From Selaginella moellendorffii (taxonomy: Eukaryota; Streptophyta; Lycopodiopsida; Selaginellales; Selaginellaceae): DNA of 64,000 nucleotides. Position numbers and translations under genes: made by a program. The notes under the pieces were generated by a model. It saw only the letters and a program-made list of their open reading frames with translations, did not search any database and was not told where the DNA came from. Shown in pieces: positions 19,690 to 29,600 of this stretch (position 1 is the stretch's first letter; each line of letters opens with the position of its first letter). The DNA is taken from positions 135,199 through 199,198 of the forward strand of contig NW_003314265.1 of NCBI RefSeq assembly GCF_000143415.4. The letters run 5' to 3'.

Positions 19690-22226
19690 ATGGCGGCGGC
19701 AGACTGGGCGAGGATGATCGATGTCGTTTTGGATGCTAGCAAGGTCCGCAAGCGAGCGGAGGAGGAGGAGAAGGAAGTGGCGGCCAAGGCGACGACATCG
19801 TCCGTGGTTCTGGCATGGCGAGACCTCACGGTCTCGGTTTCTTCCAGTCAGGGAGGGCAGGCGCGCAAGGTTCTTCACGGATTGACAGGCTATGCCGAGC
19901 CCGGGCGATTGCTGGCCGTGATGGGACCGTCCGGCTCCGGGAAATCGACGCTGCTCGACTCCCTCGCTGGTAATATCGTGTGCTTGCATCGATCTCTCTT
20001 GAAATTTCGGGAATCTTGCGTGATCTTGGCGTCACAGGGAGGCTTGCGAGGAATGCCGAGAGAGAAGGGAGCGTGTGGATCAACGGGCAGAAGCAAAAGG
20101 CCTCGTTTGGAACGGCTGTGAGTGATCTTAGTTTTCTTTCTTCTTGGGCCGATTTTTTTCTTTTTCTTTTTCTTTTTCGTGTAGGCTTATGTGACACAGG
20201 AAGATGTTTTGATCGGGACTCTCACAGTTAGAGAGACGATCTTCTACTCAGCGAAGCTGCGGCTGCCTGATGAGATGCCGCTGGCCGAGAAGATCGCCAT
20301 GGTGGAGACGGCGATCTTGGAGATGGGGCTTAGCGAATGCGCCGACACTGTCATTGGGAATTGGCACTTGCGGGGGCTTAGCGGCGGTGAGAAGAGAAGG
20401 GTCAGATTGCTCTGGAGCTCCTTCTAAGGCCACATTTGTTGTTTCTGGACGAGCCCACGAGCGGTCTTGACAGGTATAGCATACACTTCGTGTTCTTCAT
20501 GGAAAACTAAGTTGTCTCTTTCTTGACAATGTTTTTGACATTTGTTGTGTAGTGCTTCGGCGTTTTTCGTGACGAAGACTCTGCAGAAGCTAGCTAGAGA
20601 TGGCCGCACGGTTTTGGCCTCGATTCACCAGCCCAGCAGCGAAGTTTTTGCACTCTTTGACGATCTCTTCCTCCTCGCGAACGGAAGGACTGTTTACTTT
20701 GGTGAATCTCGATCGGCTCACCAGGTACTGGCAACTTCTTCCAAGTTGATTGATCAGCTAAAGAACGCTTAAAACTTTCTTCAGTATTTCTCCGCAGCGG
20801 GATTTCCCTGCCCTCCGCTGCGCAATCCCTCGGACCATTTTCTACGAGCCATCAACTCGGACTTCGACAGAGTCAAGCAAACTCTCAAAGGATCTTACAT
20901 CGATGACCAACTGGATTCCAGTGACCCTCTTAACAAAATCACGGCCACGGAAGTTGTGGCTATACTTTTGGATAGTTATCCGTTGTCGACTCAGGCAGTT
21001 TGGGCCGACTCCAAAGTAAACGAGTATACTTCTCTGGTAAGACTTCCCGTTCCTGGCAACTATTTGACTGATGGATGAGTTTGTTTGCAGAATGGTACTG
21101 TTTCAGAACCGAATGGAAGCCAGGCCAGCTTTCTTACACAGTCTTTGACTCTAACGTGCAGATCTTTCGTCAACATGACCCGAGACATTGGTTACTACTG
21201 GCTTCGGCTTGCGATCTACATGTTGCTGACTCTGTGCATCGGAACCATTTACTTCAAGGTGGGATCGACGTATGAATCCATCGCAGCAAGAGCCTCGTGT
21301 ATGGCTTACGTTGCCGGTTTCCTCACTTTCATGTCGATTGGTGGCTTTCCGTCCTTCGTGGAAGATATGAAGGTGAGTTCGACGTACTGCGTTTTCTTCT
21401 TCGACTCAACCATGTCCATGTCCAGGTTTTTGCTCGAGAAAGATTGAATGGTCACTATGGAGTGGCAGCATTCGTGATTGCGAACACGCTGTCGTCGCTG
21501 CCGTTTCTGTTCCTCATATGCTTCGTCTCGGGATTCATTTGCTACTACATGGTCGGACTTAACCCGGGCTTCGACCACTTCATCTACTTCCTCCTCATTC
21601 TTTTCTGTAGCGTCTCGGTGGTGGAAAGCCTGATGATGGCAGTGGCGAGCGTCGTCCCCAACTTTCTCATGGGTATCATCACTGGAGCTGGAATCCAGGT
21701 AAACTCTCCGGACTAATATGAGTCTCAATGAAAAACTTGTGGTGTTTCCTTCCAGGGGTTTTTCATGCTTGTAGCCGGGTTCTTCCGCCTTCCCAACGAG
21801 ATCCCAAAGGTTTTCTGGAAGTACCCGGTGTCCTACCTCAGCTTCCATATGTTCTCCCTCCAGGGGATGTACCAAAACGATTTCCTGGGCGTTGATTTCT
21901 CGAACAAGTTCCCAGCTCTGCCAACGATCCCCGGCCGCCTCATCCTGTCCGAGTTCTACCAAGTGAACATGCGGCGCTCCAAATGGGCCAACCTCGCCGT
22001 GGTTTTCAGCATGATCGTCATCTATAGGCTCTTCTTCTTCGCGATGATCAAAGCCGGCGAAGATCTGTGGCCGCGAGCCAGGAGACTCACTACCAGTCGC
22101 GCCTCTCTCTGGAGGATCAAGGCCATGGATCTCGTCACGAAGCTCTCGGAGATGCGGCGAAAGAGCAGCTCAATCGCCCACAGATCGAGCAGCGATGAAT
22201 TTCTACCCCCGCCATCGCTGCTCTAA
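19690..22226 (+). CDS. ABCG half-transporter (ABCG11/12/15-like), carrying a one-base frameshift
   Basis: ABCG half-transporters of this clade export lipids for cutin, wax or sporopollenin and work as dimers. The start is [15 protein letters not shown]. The nucleotide-binding domain has Walker [10 protein letters not shown], the Q-loop [16 protein letters not shown], signature LSGGEKRR, Walker [13 protein letters not shown] and the H-loop ASIHQPSSE. Six hydrophobic spans follow, from [20 protein letters not shown] to [20 protein letters not shown]. Right after GGEKRRV (about 20403) one base is missing: the genome reads GTCAGATTGCTCTGG where GTCAGCATTGCT is expected for VSIALE. The zero frame then stops at TAA 20425, while downstream exons continue intact in the shifted frame. 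This is either a real inactivation or a sequencing error. The last exon is copied twice downstream (26.9 and 48.9 kb). Confidence 0.88.
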
Positions 22227-22433
22227 GACGCAGCAACTGTAAGGGCTTCAGCTGAAGCGGATTATATTCCCTACCCACGTGGAAGGGCATAAAGCATAGA
22301 ATCTAAAGGTGCCCCTTTTATGGCGGGCTTGCATTTCAAACACTGGCCAATAGGAGGAAATCTAGATAGGTTTTATACTACACGCTCTCTCCGCTTTAGG
22401 AGTGATCTAGCTTAGGGCATCCAAGCAGCGGCG

Positions 22434-23871
22434 ATGAGCGCCATGGACAAGGGCGCCACGGCGATGAATGTGGACGAGCAGCCACATGTCCAGCACGGAC
22501 CATCGCTCGTGGAGCAGCTCCAGGTAAGTGTCGATCGATCGATCGGGCGGCGCTTATTCCAGAAATCTCCCTGTGCTGCAGCACTGTGGCATTTCCGCGG
22601 TGGATGTCAAGAAGCTCCGAGAGGCAGGGTTTTGTACCGTCGAAGCGGTGGCCTATTCGCCCAAGAAGGAGCTGCTCAAGATCAAAGGCATAAGCGAGGC
22701 TAAGGTCGACAAGATCACTGAAGCGGGTATGTACATTTTGGTTCTGTTTTGTTTTTTGTTTTTTTCTCATTGTTCTATGGAACTTGCGTAGCGACCAAGC
22801 TTGTTCCGATGGGATTCACAAGTGCGGCACAAATGCACGAGCAGCGATCCGAGATCATCCAAATAACATCGGGGTCCAAAGAACTCGATAAGATCCTGGA
22901 AGGGGGCATTGAGACGGGCTCCATAACGGAGATCTATGGAGAGTTTCGGACTGGAAAGACCCAGTTGTGTCACACGCTTTGTGTAACATGTCAGGTATGT
23001 ATGGTCGTTTTGACATTATGGATCGCTGAGTTTTGTGTTTTCTTAAAAGCTGCCATTGGATCAAGGAGGCGGTGAAGGCAAAGCGTTGTACATAGATGCC
23101 GAAGGAACGTTCAGGCCACAGAGATTGTTGCAAATCGCCGAGAGGTTGGATCACGTCTTTCTTTCTTTTTCGTGATTCCGTATGATCGTTTCCTTTACAT
23201 AGATATGGGCTGAATGGAGCAGATGTTTTGGACAATATTGCCTACGCGAGAGCATACAACACTGATCATCAATCACAGCTTCTGTTAGAGGCGGCGTCTA
23301 TGATGGCTGAATCGAGGTAAGCATTTTCCTTGATAAGTTAAATACGAACACTCTCCTCGCAGGTTTGCCTTGATGATAGTAGACAGCGCGACTGCTCTGT
23401 ATCGGACCGATTTTTCGGGACGCGGTGAACTATCTGCCAGACAAATGCACCTTGCTAGATTCTTAAGAAGCCTACAGAAACTGGCAGACGAGGTAAGCTC
23501 TCGATCGCTCTCTCGCTCGTTTGCTTTTAGATTTTAGAGTAACATTTCGCTTCACAGTTTGGAGTGGCGGTGGTCCTGACTAACCAAGTTGTGGCACAAG
23601 TCGACGGGTCTGCCGTTTTCGCTGGTCCGCAAGTCAAGCCCATCGGGGGCAACATAATCGCCCATGCCTCCACGACAAGGTACACGGGTGTTTGTCATTT
23701 CATTCTAGCTCTATTTCCTAAACTAATGCTCACTGTTTTCTTCACAGACTCGCATTGCGGAAGGGACGAGGGGAGGAACGGATATGCAAGATCGTTTGCT
23801 CACCATGCCTAGCAGAGCAAGAAGCTCGTTTCCAGATCTCTGGCGACGGCATCATTGATGTCACAGATTAA
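22434..23871 (+). CDS. RAD51: DNA repair recombinase RAD51 (intact copy)
   Basis: RAD51 is the RecA-family ATPase that forms filaments on single-stranded DNA for homologous recombination in the nucleus. Start [20 protein letters not shown], with HhH region [19 protein letters not shown], linker [20 protein letters not shown], Walker [52 protein letters not shown], Walker [15 protein letters not shown], loop [33 protein letters not shown] and the loop-2 region [12 protein letters not shown]. It ends [15 protein letters not shown]. Seven introns, all GT-AG, and about 340 residues as usual. Loop '[13 protein letters not shown]' differs from the common 'FAADPKKPIGGN' form. This is the only copy in the window without lesions; relics lie at 27.3, 49.4 and 53.1 kb. 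Confidence 0.94.
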
Positions 23872-24090
23872 TGCCCCACAGCATCATGAAACGCTTTCAC
23901 GTTAAAATATATTCCATGGTTATTTTACTGAATACCACAGCGTACAGTAGAAGTAACCAACGTGCTTGATTATGTGTGTTTAATTAAGTTCAAAACACCT
24001 CGAGCACCACGCTAAGTATTTCTTTATGTGCTCCAATTTGAATATAAATAGGCTCCATGGCTCTTGCACAAGCACAGCAAGCGTACAACA

Positions 24091-24806
24091 ATGTCTGCAA
24101 AATCGAATCTCGTTTCCTTCCTCGTTGCTGCAGTATGCATGCTAGCAGTGACCAATGCACAGCCAGAGGTAAAATTCTATATTTCCTTAGATATGCGATG
24201 AAGAGATTGTATGTGCTTGATTTCAATTACCAGGTGTGCGATTATACGTTGACGATTACAACAGGAAAATGGGGAACTGACGGAACAGTGGGTATATCAG
24301 TTTTCAACAACACATCTAGATTTGGCCCACAATTTCTAGATCTGGACAATCCGGGGGATGATTTCAAGCCTCATACCAAGGATGAGTATCATCGACAGGG
24401 CCCATGCTTGAGAAATATTTGTGGTTTCAAGCTCACCCTTAGGGATCCTTGGCCAAGAGAATGGGAGCCTCGTCGTGCATCTATTGTTTGCAAGAGCAAT
24501 GGTGAAGAGATCTCAAGTTATGCATGTAGCTTTGGCCAATTTGGAGGATACCTGTCGACTCTGCTGATCGGACGAAAATCAGATAGTGTGTGGGTGAGTG
24601 ACTGTGAACAGATGGCATGCAAGACAACGTATGAGAATCCCAAGTGGGACCAATGGTATATCTCTCGAGTGAATAGAATGTGTGCAAGCTTAAATAACTA
24701 CTGTCTGATTGAATTTCTAATAAAAGTTCAGCATATGCACCTCACTCACCATGGACTAATGCATAATGCACTCCCCAATCCTGGAAGACAACATCTATCC
24801 ACCTGA
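24091..24806 (+). CDS. Secreted ATS3-like PLAT/LH2-domain protein
   Basis: ATS3-like proteins are small secreted plant proteins with a PLAT/LH2 beta-sandwich; their role is not well known. Exon 1 (24091-24168) is exactly a signal peptide: MSAKSNLVSFLVAAVCMLAV followed by TNAQPE. Exon 2 starts at 24234 with VCDYTLTITTGKWGTDGT. Further family features are the paired cysteines QGPCLRNICGFKLTLRD, the W-x-P pattern REWEPRRASIVCK and the terminal VWVSDCEQMAC. The open frame runs on to 24806 through a tail (from about 24640) that has no family match and overlaps an AATAAA-like signal (24719). The true C-terminus may therefore be earlier. A broken copy lies at 29.0-29.6 kb. Confidence 0.72.
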
Positions 24807-25016
24807 AACCTTTATTGAGGTCTAGTTTAGATTTGAAAGTTACGAGATGGGAGGGAGTTTGATTGATCGAGAGGGAACTGAACTTGTTCCTTCGTGTGCG
24901 AGGATATTGTAAAATTCGTTTCAAGCTAGCCACGACCGCGCAAATATACTGAAACTCCCAAGCTCCAAACCTTCATTTGTTTGCAGAGCTAACTCCACTC
25001 CAGCCGAAGCTGCCCG

Positions 25017-26493
25017 ATGGCACTGCTCTCCTTTTGTAAGAGAGCTCACTTCTCTCCTTTTGTGCATAGGGTTTCCATGGATTACGTGTGGGTGAGGAAG
25101 GATGGAGAAGGCGAGGCGCTGCGCGTTCCTCTCCACGATTCGAAGCATCTGATGGTGGACAGCATTGCGGCACACTGGGGACTGGACGCCGCCACGCTCC
25201 GTGTGGGTCAGACCGCTCTCTTCAAGGACGCGAATGGGAATTCGGTGATGACGGTGGAGCAAATCGCTGCCAATTCCAATGGCCATGGCGATGGCCAGTC
25301 CCAGCAGAATCCCCTCGTCATCACGGGTAACAGGAATCGCCTCTCCCAGGAAGAAGCAGAGGCGGCATTGGCCAAGACGAAACTCGGGATTGGAATTGCG
25401 AGAGCTCGCGAGCAGCGGAAGGAAGCAGATCGCCGCATCGCTATCTCCAAGCTGTGGCATGATGCGCTGTGTAGAGAGTTCTACCACGGATCAGGGATGT
25501 ATGCCTATTCCATGAAAGGCTTGGTTGGCGAGCCTCCGAGTGTGTTGGGAGAGGTGGTCGGCAGATTCGTCGGTACGGTACATGTAGCTCGCAAGACAGA
25601 AGCTCCCAGCGACAAGAACTGCAAGGGAATGGTGGCGCTTATCAGGCCAGATGGAAGCTGCATCACTGCTCTCCAATGCATCGAAGGGATGTTTAGTGGC
25701 AGTGGCAAGGTGGAAGAAAAGGTGATCGTGGTGAGCTTTCCACGCATCAAAGGAGGAGTTTTGTACGAGTGCAAGGTTGGTTCTCGTCTGTCTTCCTCGG
25801 TGGTGTGCCTGGAGCCGCAAGCCCACTGCTTGCAAGAATTTGAAGGGTGCTTGAAAATGGAAGTAATCAGTCTTCCATTGTTCCAGCGACTGTACACGTT
25901 TGGTGGCCACAAGTCTATGGATCTTATCAACGTCTTCTCGGTGGATCCAGAGGCTTTTCTGCCTGTGTCGGCTGTGCAAGACCTAGGTGCCCCCGTGTTT
26001 GCCGATGGAGGAAGCTTGATCGGTGTTGTTACGAACACGTTCCTTGGGAAGCTTGGTAGAGGAGACACGGACAGGAAGCGCAAGCTGCAATCTTTTCAAG
26101 GGCGGCATCTGGAATGCCAAAAGACTGCAGACTTGGACAAGGAGTTTGAGCATGCAAGGCTTTATCGCAATGTCTCGGAAGAGATGCATGACGTCTACTT
26201 ATGTAAGTTTTCTCTTCTATTTTTGTGTTATTGGATTACTACATTCGCTTGCAGGGGCAAAAGCTGCCATCCATCTGAACCGGGTTGTGCAGTTTGCTCC
26301 AGTGACGTGGAAGACACCGATTGATGAATGGAAGGAAGCTCATCCAGTTGAAAGTAAGTAGAAAGTTTACATCTCGAAATCTAATATCTAAATCCATTTT
26401 CTAGGCTTCGAGAAGGATCTCCCTCAAGAGCTTCCAAGCAGGAGATCCAAGACCGGATCAGCTCCTAGAGCAAAAACCTGTGTACTTGTCTAG
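25017..26493 (+). CDS. Crinkler-like N-terminal domain plus degenerate trypsin-fold protein, copy A
   Basis: Three exons (to 26202, 26255-26353, 26405-26493). An in-frame ATG at 25077 gives 437 residues and is the start conserved with copy C; 25017 would add 20. Residues 1-80 from 25077 (DYVWVRKDGEGEALRVPLHD ... LFKDANGNS ... NPLVITG) resemble the ubiquitin-like N-terminal domain of Crinkler proteins. A helical linker rich in A/R/E follows. The rest looks like a trypsin fold: KGMVALIRPDGSCITALQC at the His loop and SAVQDLGAPVFADGGSLIG at the Ser loop. His is replaced by Gln and Ser by Leu, so no protease activity is expected. The protein ends KTCVLV, a possible CaaX box that copy C lacks. Function is unknown. 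The trypsin assignment rests on comparison with the gene at 50.9 kb. Confidence 0.6.
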
Positions 26494-26539
26494 AGAAACA
26501 ACTTAGTCTTCAGAAACAATGCTTATGCTACAAAGTCTA

Positions 26540-26740
26540 AGGCCTTCGTTTTCCAGCCTGCACCCCCTATTTTCCAGTTGCTCCACCACCCCGGAAGCCA
26601 AGAAGCTTCACCTTCTTGAGGCTTCCACAGTTGAGCAGCGGATTTCCAAAGCATTCCATGGAGACGTTCTTGAGGTGGACGAGCTTCATGTTTTGCATGC
26701 AGCCGATGTTCGCACTCGCTTGATGGCACCTTGCTCCTCC
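26540..26740 (-). pseudogene. 3' end fragment of the F-box/LRR gene
   Basis: The stretch CTGCACCCCCTATTTTCCAG through TCATGTTTTGCATGCAGCCG matches the last coding exon of the complete F-box/LRR gene at 40080-42423, in the same orientation. It lacks the 25-bp segment that encodes LLSYVKQ there. Upstream exons are absent. It marks the right end of a tandem duplication unit. Confidence 0.85.
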
Positions 26741-26934
26741 ATGTGAGATTCTTGGTACCAATCCTACTTCTTGATAGGCAATTATCCTTACACTAAACTT
26801 AAACTTTCAACCACTGTGATTGGAGGACTAGAATTATAATAACATCTGATTTAATTTCAAGATAGGAAGTATTGTCCTATTGTGACTCAAAGTTGTTCAT
26901 TACAAAAGAAAAGTAAGCATTGCTACACTAAGTC

Positions 26935-27175
26935 TCACTGGAAAACTTGGTCCAGGGCTTCGTGCTTGTTGGCTCTTCTTCCTATCCTAAAGGTTTTCTG
27001 GAACTAACCAGTGTCCTACCTAGCTCTGCCAAGTTTTACCAAGTGGACATGCAGCGTTCCAAATGGGCCAACCTCGCCGGGTTTCTCGTTTCTTCTTGGG
27101 GTAGAAATTCATCGCTGCGCTCTTTCATCTTCGAGACGAAGAAAACCAACTGTAAAGGCTTCAGCTGAAGGGCAT
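26935..27175 (+). pseudogene. Fragment of the ABCG last exon (tandem copy B)
   Basis: From AAAACTTGGTCCAGGGCTTC onward the sequence follows the last exon of the ABCG gene (about 21728-22226), with internal deletions. The Pro-Ser-Tyr-Leu region and [15 protein letters not shown] are recognisable. It continues into the copy of the ABCG-RAD51 spacer (GTAAAGGCTTCAGCTGAAGG). It has no own promoter or start and is a non-functional end left by duplication. Confidence 0.85.
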
Positions 27176-27283
27176 AAAGCATAGCATCTGAAGGTGCCTC
27201 TTTTATGTCTCCGTGGGTGGACAGAGTGGGCGGGCGTGGGGCTCTACTCCTCTTTAGGGCATCCAAGCATCCAAGCAGCGGCG

Positions 27284-28729
27284 ATGAGCGCCATGGTCAA
27301 GGGCCCCGCGGCGATGAATGTGGACGAGCAGCAGCATGTCCAGCACGGGCCATCGCTCGTGGAGCAGCTCCAGGTAAGTGAAATCCTAGAATTGTTAAAG
27401 GTTATTGTGTCTGTGTTGATGTCGATCGATCGCGCTTATTCCAGAAATCTCACTGTGGCATTTCCGCGGTGGATGTCAAGAAGCTCCCAGAGGCAGGGTT
27501 TTGTACCGTTGAAGCGGTGGCCTATTCGCCCAAGAAGGAGCTGCTCAAGATCAAAGGCATAAGCGAGGCTAAGGTCGACAAGATCACTGAAGCGGGTATG
27601 GACCTTTTGGTTTTGTTTTGTTTTTATTTTCTTCTCATTGTTCTATGGAACTTGCGTAGCGAAGCGACCAAGCTTGTTCCAATGGGATTTACAAGCGCCG
27701 CACAAATGCACGAGCAGCGATCGGAGATCATCCAACTAACATCGGGGTCCAAAGAACTCGACAAGATCCTCGAGGGGGGCAGAACTGAGATCTATGGAGA
27801 GTTTCGGACTGGAAAGACTCAGTTGTGTCATACGCTTTGTGTAGCATGTCAGGTATGTATCTTCGTTTTGACTTCATGGATCACTGAGTTTTGTGTCTAT
27901 TTCATTAGATCATGGAGGTGGTGAAGGCAAAGCAGATGCTGAAGGCAAAGCAGATGCTGAAGGAACTTTCAGGCCACAGAGATTGTTGCAAATAGAGGTC
28001 GGATCACGTTTTCCTTTTTTTTTCGTGATTTCTTATGATTGTTTCATTTTCTGGATGATAGATATGGGCTGAATGGAGCAGATGTTTTGGACAATATTCC
28101 CTACGCGAAAGCATACAACACTGATCATCAATCACAGCTGCTGTTGGAGGCGGCGTCTATGATGGCTAAATCGAGGTAAGCATTTCCCTTGATATGTTAA
28201 GCACTCTTGGCCTTCTCCTCGCAGGTTTGCCTTTATGGTAGTAGACAGCGCGACTGCTCTGTATCGCACCGATTTTTCGGGACGCGGTGAACTATCTGCC
28301 AGACAAATGTACCTTGCTAGATTCTTAATAAGCCTACAGAAACTGGCAGACGAGGTAAGCTCTCGATCGCTCTCTCGCTTGCCTTAAAATTTTAGAGTAA
28401 CATTTCGCTTCACAGTTTGGAGTGGCGGTGGTCCTGACTAACCAAGTTGTGGCACAAGTCGACGGGTCTGCCGTTTTCGCTGGTCCGCAAGTCAAGCCCA
28501 TCGGGGGCAACATAATCGCCCATGCCTCCACGACAAGGTACACGGGTGTCTGTCACTTCATTCTAGCTCTATTCTCTAAACTAATACTCACTGCTTTCTT
28601 CACAGACTAGCATTGCAGTATGGACGAGGGGAGGAACGGATATGCAAGATCGTTTGCTCGCCATGCTTAGCAGAGCAAGAAGCTCGTTTCCAGATCTCTG
28701 GCAACGGCATCATTGATGTCACAGATTAA
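27284..28729 (+). pseudogene. RAD51 tandem copy B, near-intact but broken
   Basis: All eight exons of the intact RAD51 are present in order with the same introns, from MSAMVKGPAAMNVDEQQHV to ARFQISGNGIIDVTD. Three lesions stand out. An in-frame 15-bp loss turns [15 protein letters not shown] into [10 protein letters not shown] just before Walker A. The fourth exon has lost its acceptor-proximal LPLDQGG segment and gained a tandem duplication of GCAAAGCAGATGCTGAAG. The same exon reads CAAATAGAGG where the intact gene has CAAATCGCCGAGAGG, giving a stop. The remaining exons, including Walker A and Walker B, are open. An active recombinase is unlikely. Confidence 0.88.
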
Positions 28730-28983
28730 TGCTCCACAGAAAGCTTCATAAGCTGCTAAACGCTTTCACGTTAAAATATATCCGATGGTTATTTTACCGA
28801 ATACAACAGCGTACAGTAGAAGTAACCACTATAACGTGCTTGATTATGTCTGTTTAATTAAGTTCAAAACACGTTACGTATCCTCCAACTCTTTCACGTT
28901 AAAATATATTCCATGGTTATTTTACCGATTAATGAATACAACAGCGTAGAGTAGAAGTACTATAACGTGCTTGATTATGTCAA

Positions 28984-29003
28984 CGTGGTGCTCGAGCACC
29001 ACG
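28984..29003. repeat. 20-bp perfect palindrome in the RAD51-B downstream region
   Basis: CGTGGTGCTCGAGCACCACG is a perfect inverted repeat. In copy A (near 24000) only the right half CTCGAGCACCACG is present, so the palindrome arose in copy B. It adjoins a short duplication of the RAD51 3' flank (28758 and 28890). Confidence 0.7.
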
Positions 29004-29034
29004 CTAAGTATTTGATTATGTGCTCCAATTTGAA

Positions 29035-29600
29035 TATATCCTTCCTCGTTGCTGCAGTATGCATACTATCTGAGAAAGCAGTGACCAATGCACAGTCAGA
29101 GGTTATGCGATGAATTGCTTGATTTCAATGACCAGGTGCGTTGACGATTACAACAGGAAAATGGGGAACTGACGGAACAGTGGACATATCAGTTTCAACA
29201 ACACATCTGGAATTGGCCCACAATTTCTAGATCTGGACAATCCGGGGGATGATTTCAAGCCTCGTACCGATAATAAGTATCATCGACAAGGTCCATGCTT
29301 GAGAAATATCTGTGGTTTCAAGCTCACCCTTAAGGATTTTGGGCCAAGAGAAAGGGAGCCTCGTGGTGCGTTGATTGTTTGTGAGAGCAATGGTGAAGAG
29401 ATATCAAGATATGCATGTAACTTTGGCGAATTTGGAGGATACCTGTTGACTGAGCTGATCGGATGAAAGTCAGATAGTGTGTGGGTGAGTTACTGTGAAC
29501 AGATGGCATGCAAGACAATATGTGAGAATCCCAAGAGAAACTGATGGTATCTTGAGCTCAAGTGAATAGATTTTTTGCAATCTTAAATAATCATTGTCTG
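29035..29600 (+). pseudogene. Broken tandem copy of the ATS3-like gene
   Basis: The sequence follows 24110-24700 of copy A (signal-peptide region, GGAAAATGGGGAACTGACGG, ATCTGGACAATCCGGGGG, CCATGCTTGAGAAATATCTG). It lacks the ATG of exon 1, has frameshifts in the CDYTLTITTGKW region, and has TGA in place of the codon after LIG (29464). It is a pseudogene. Confidence 0.82.
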
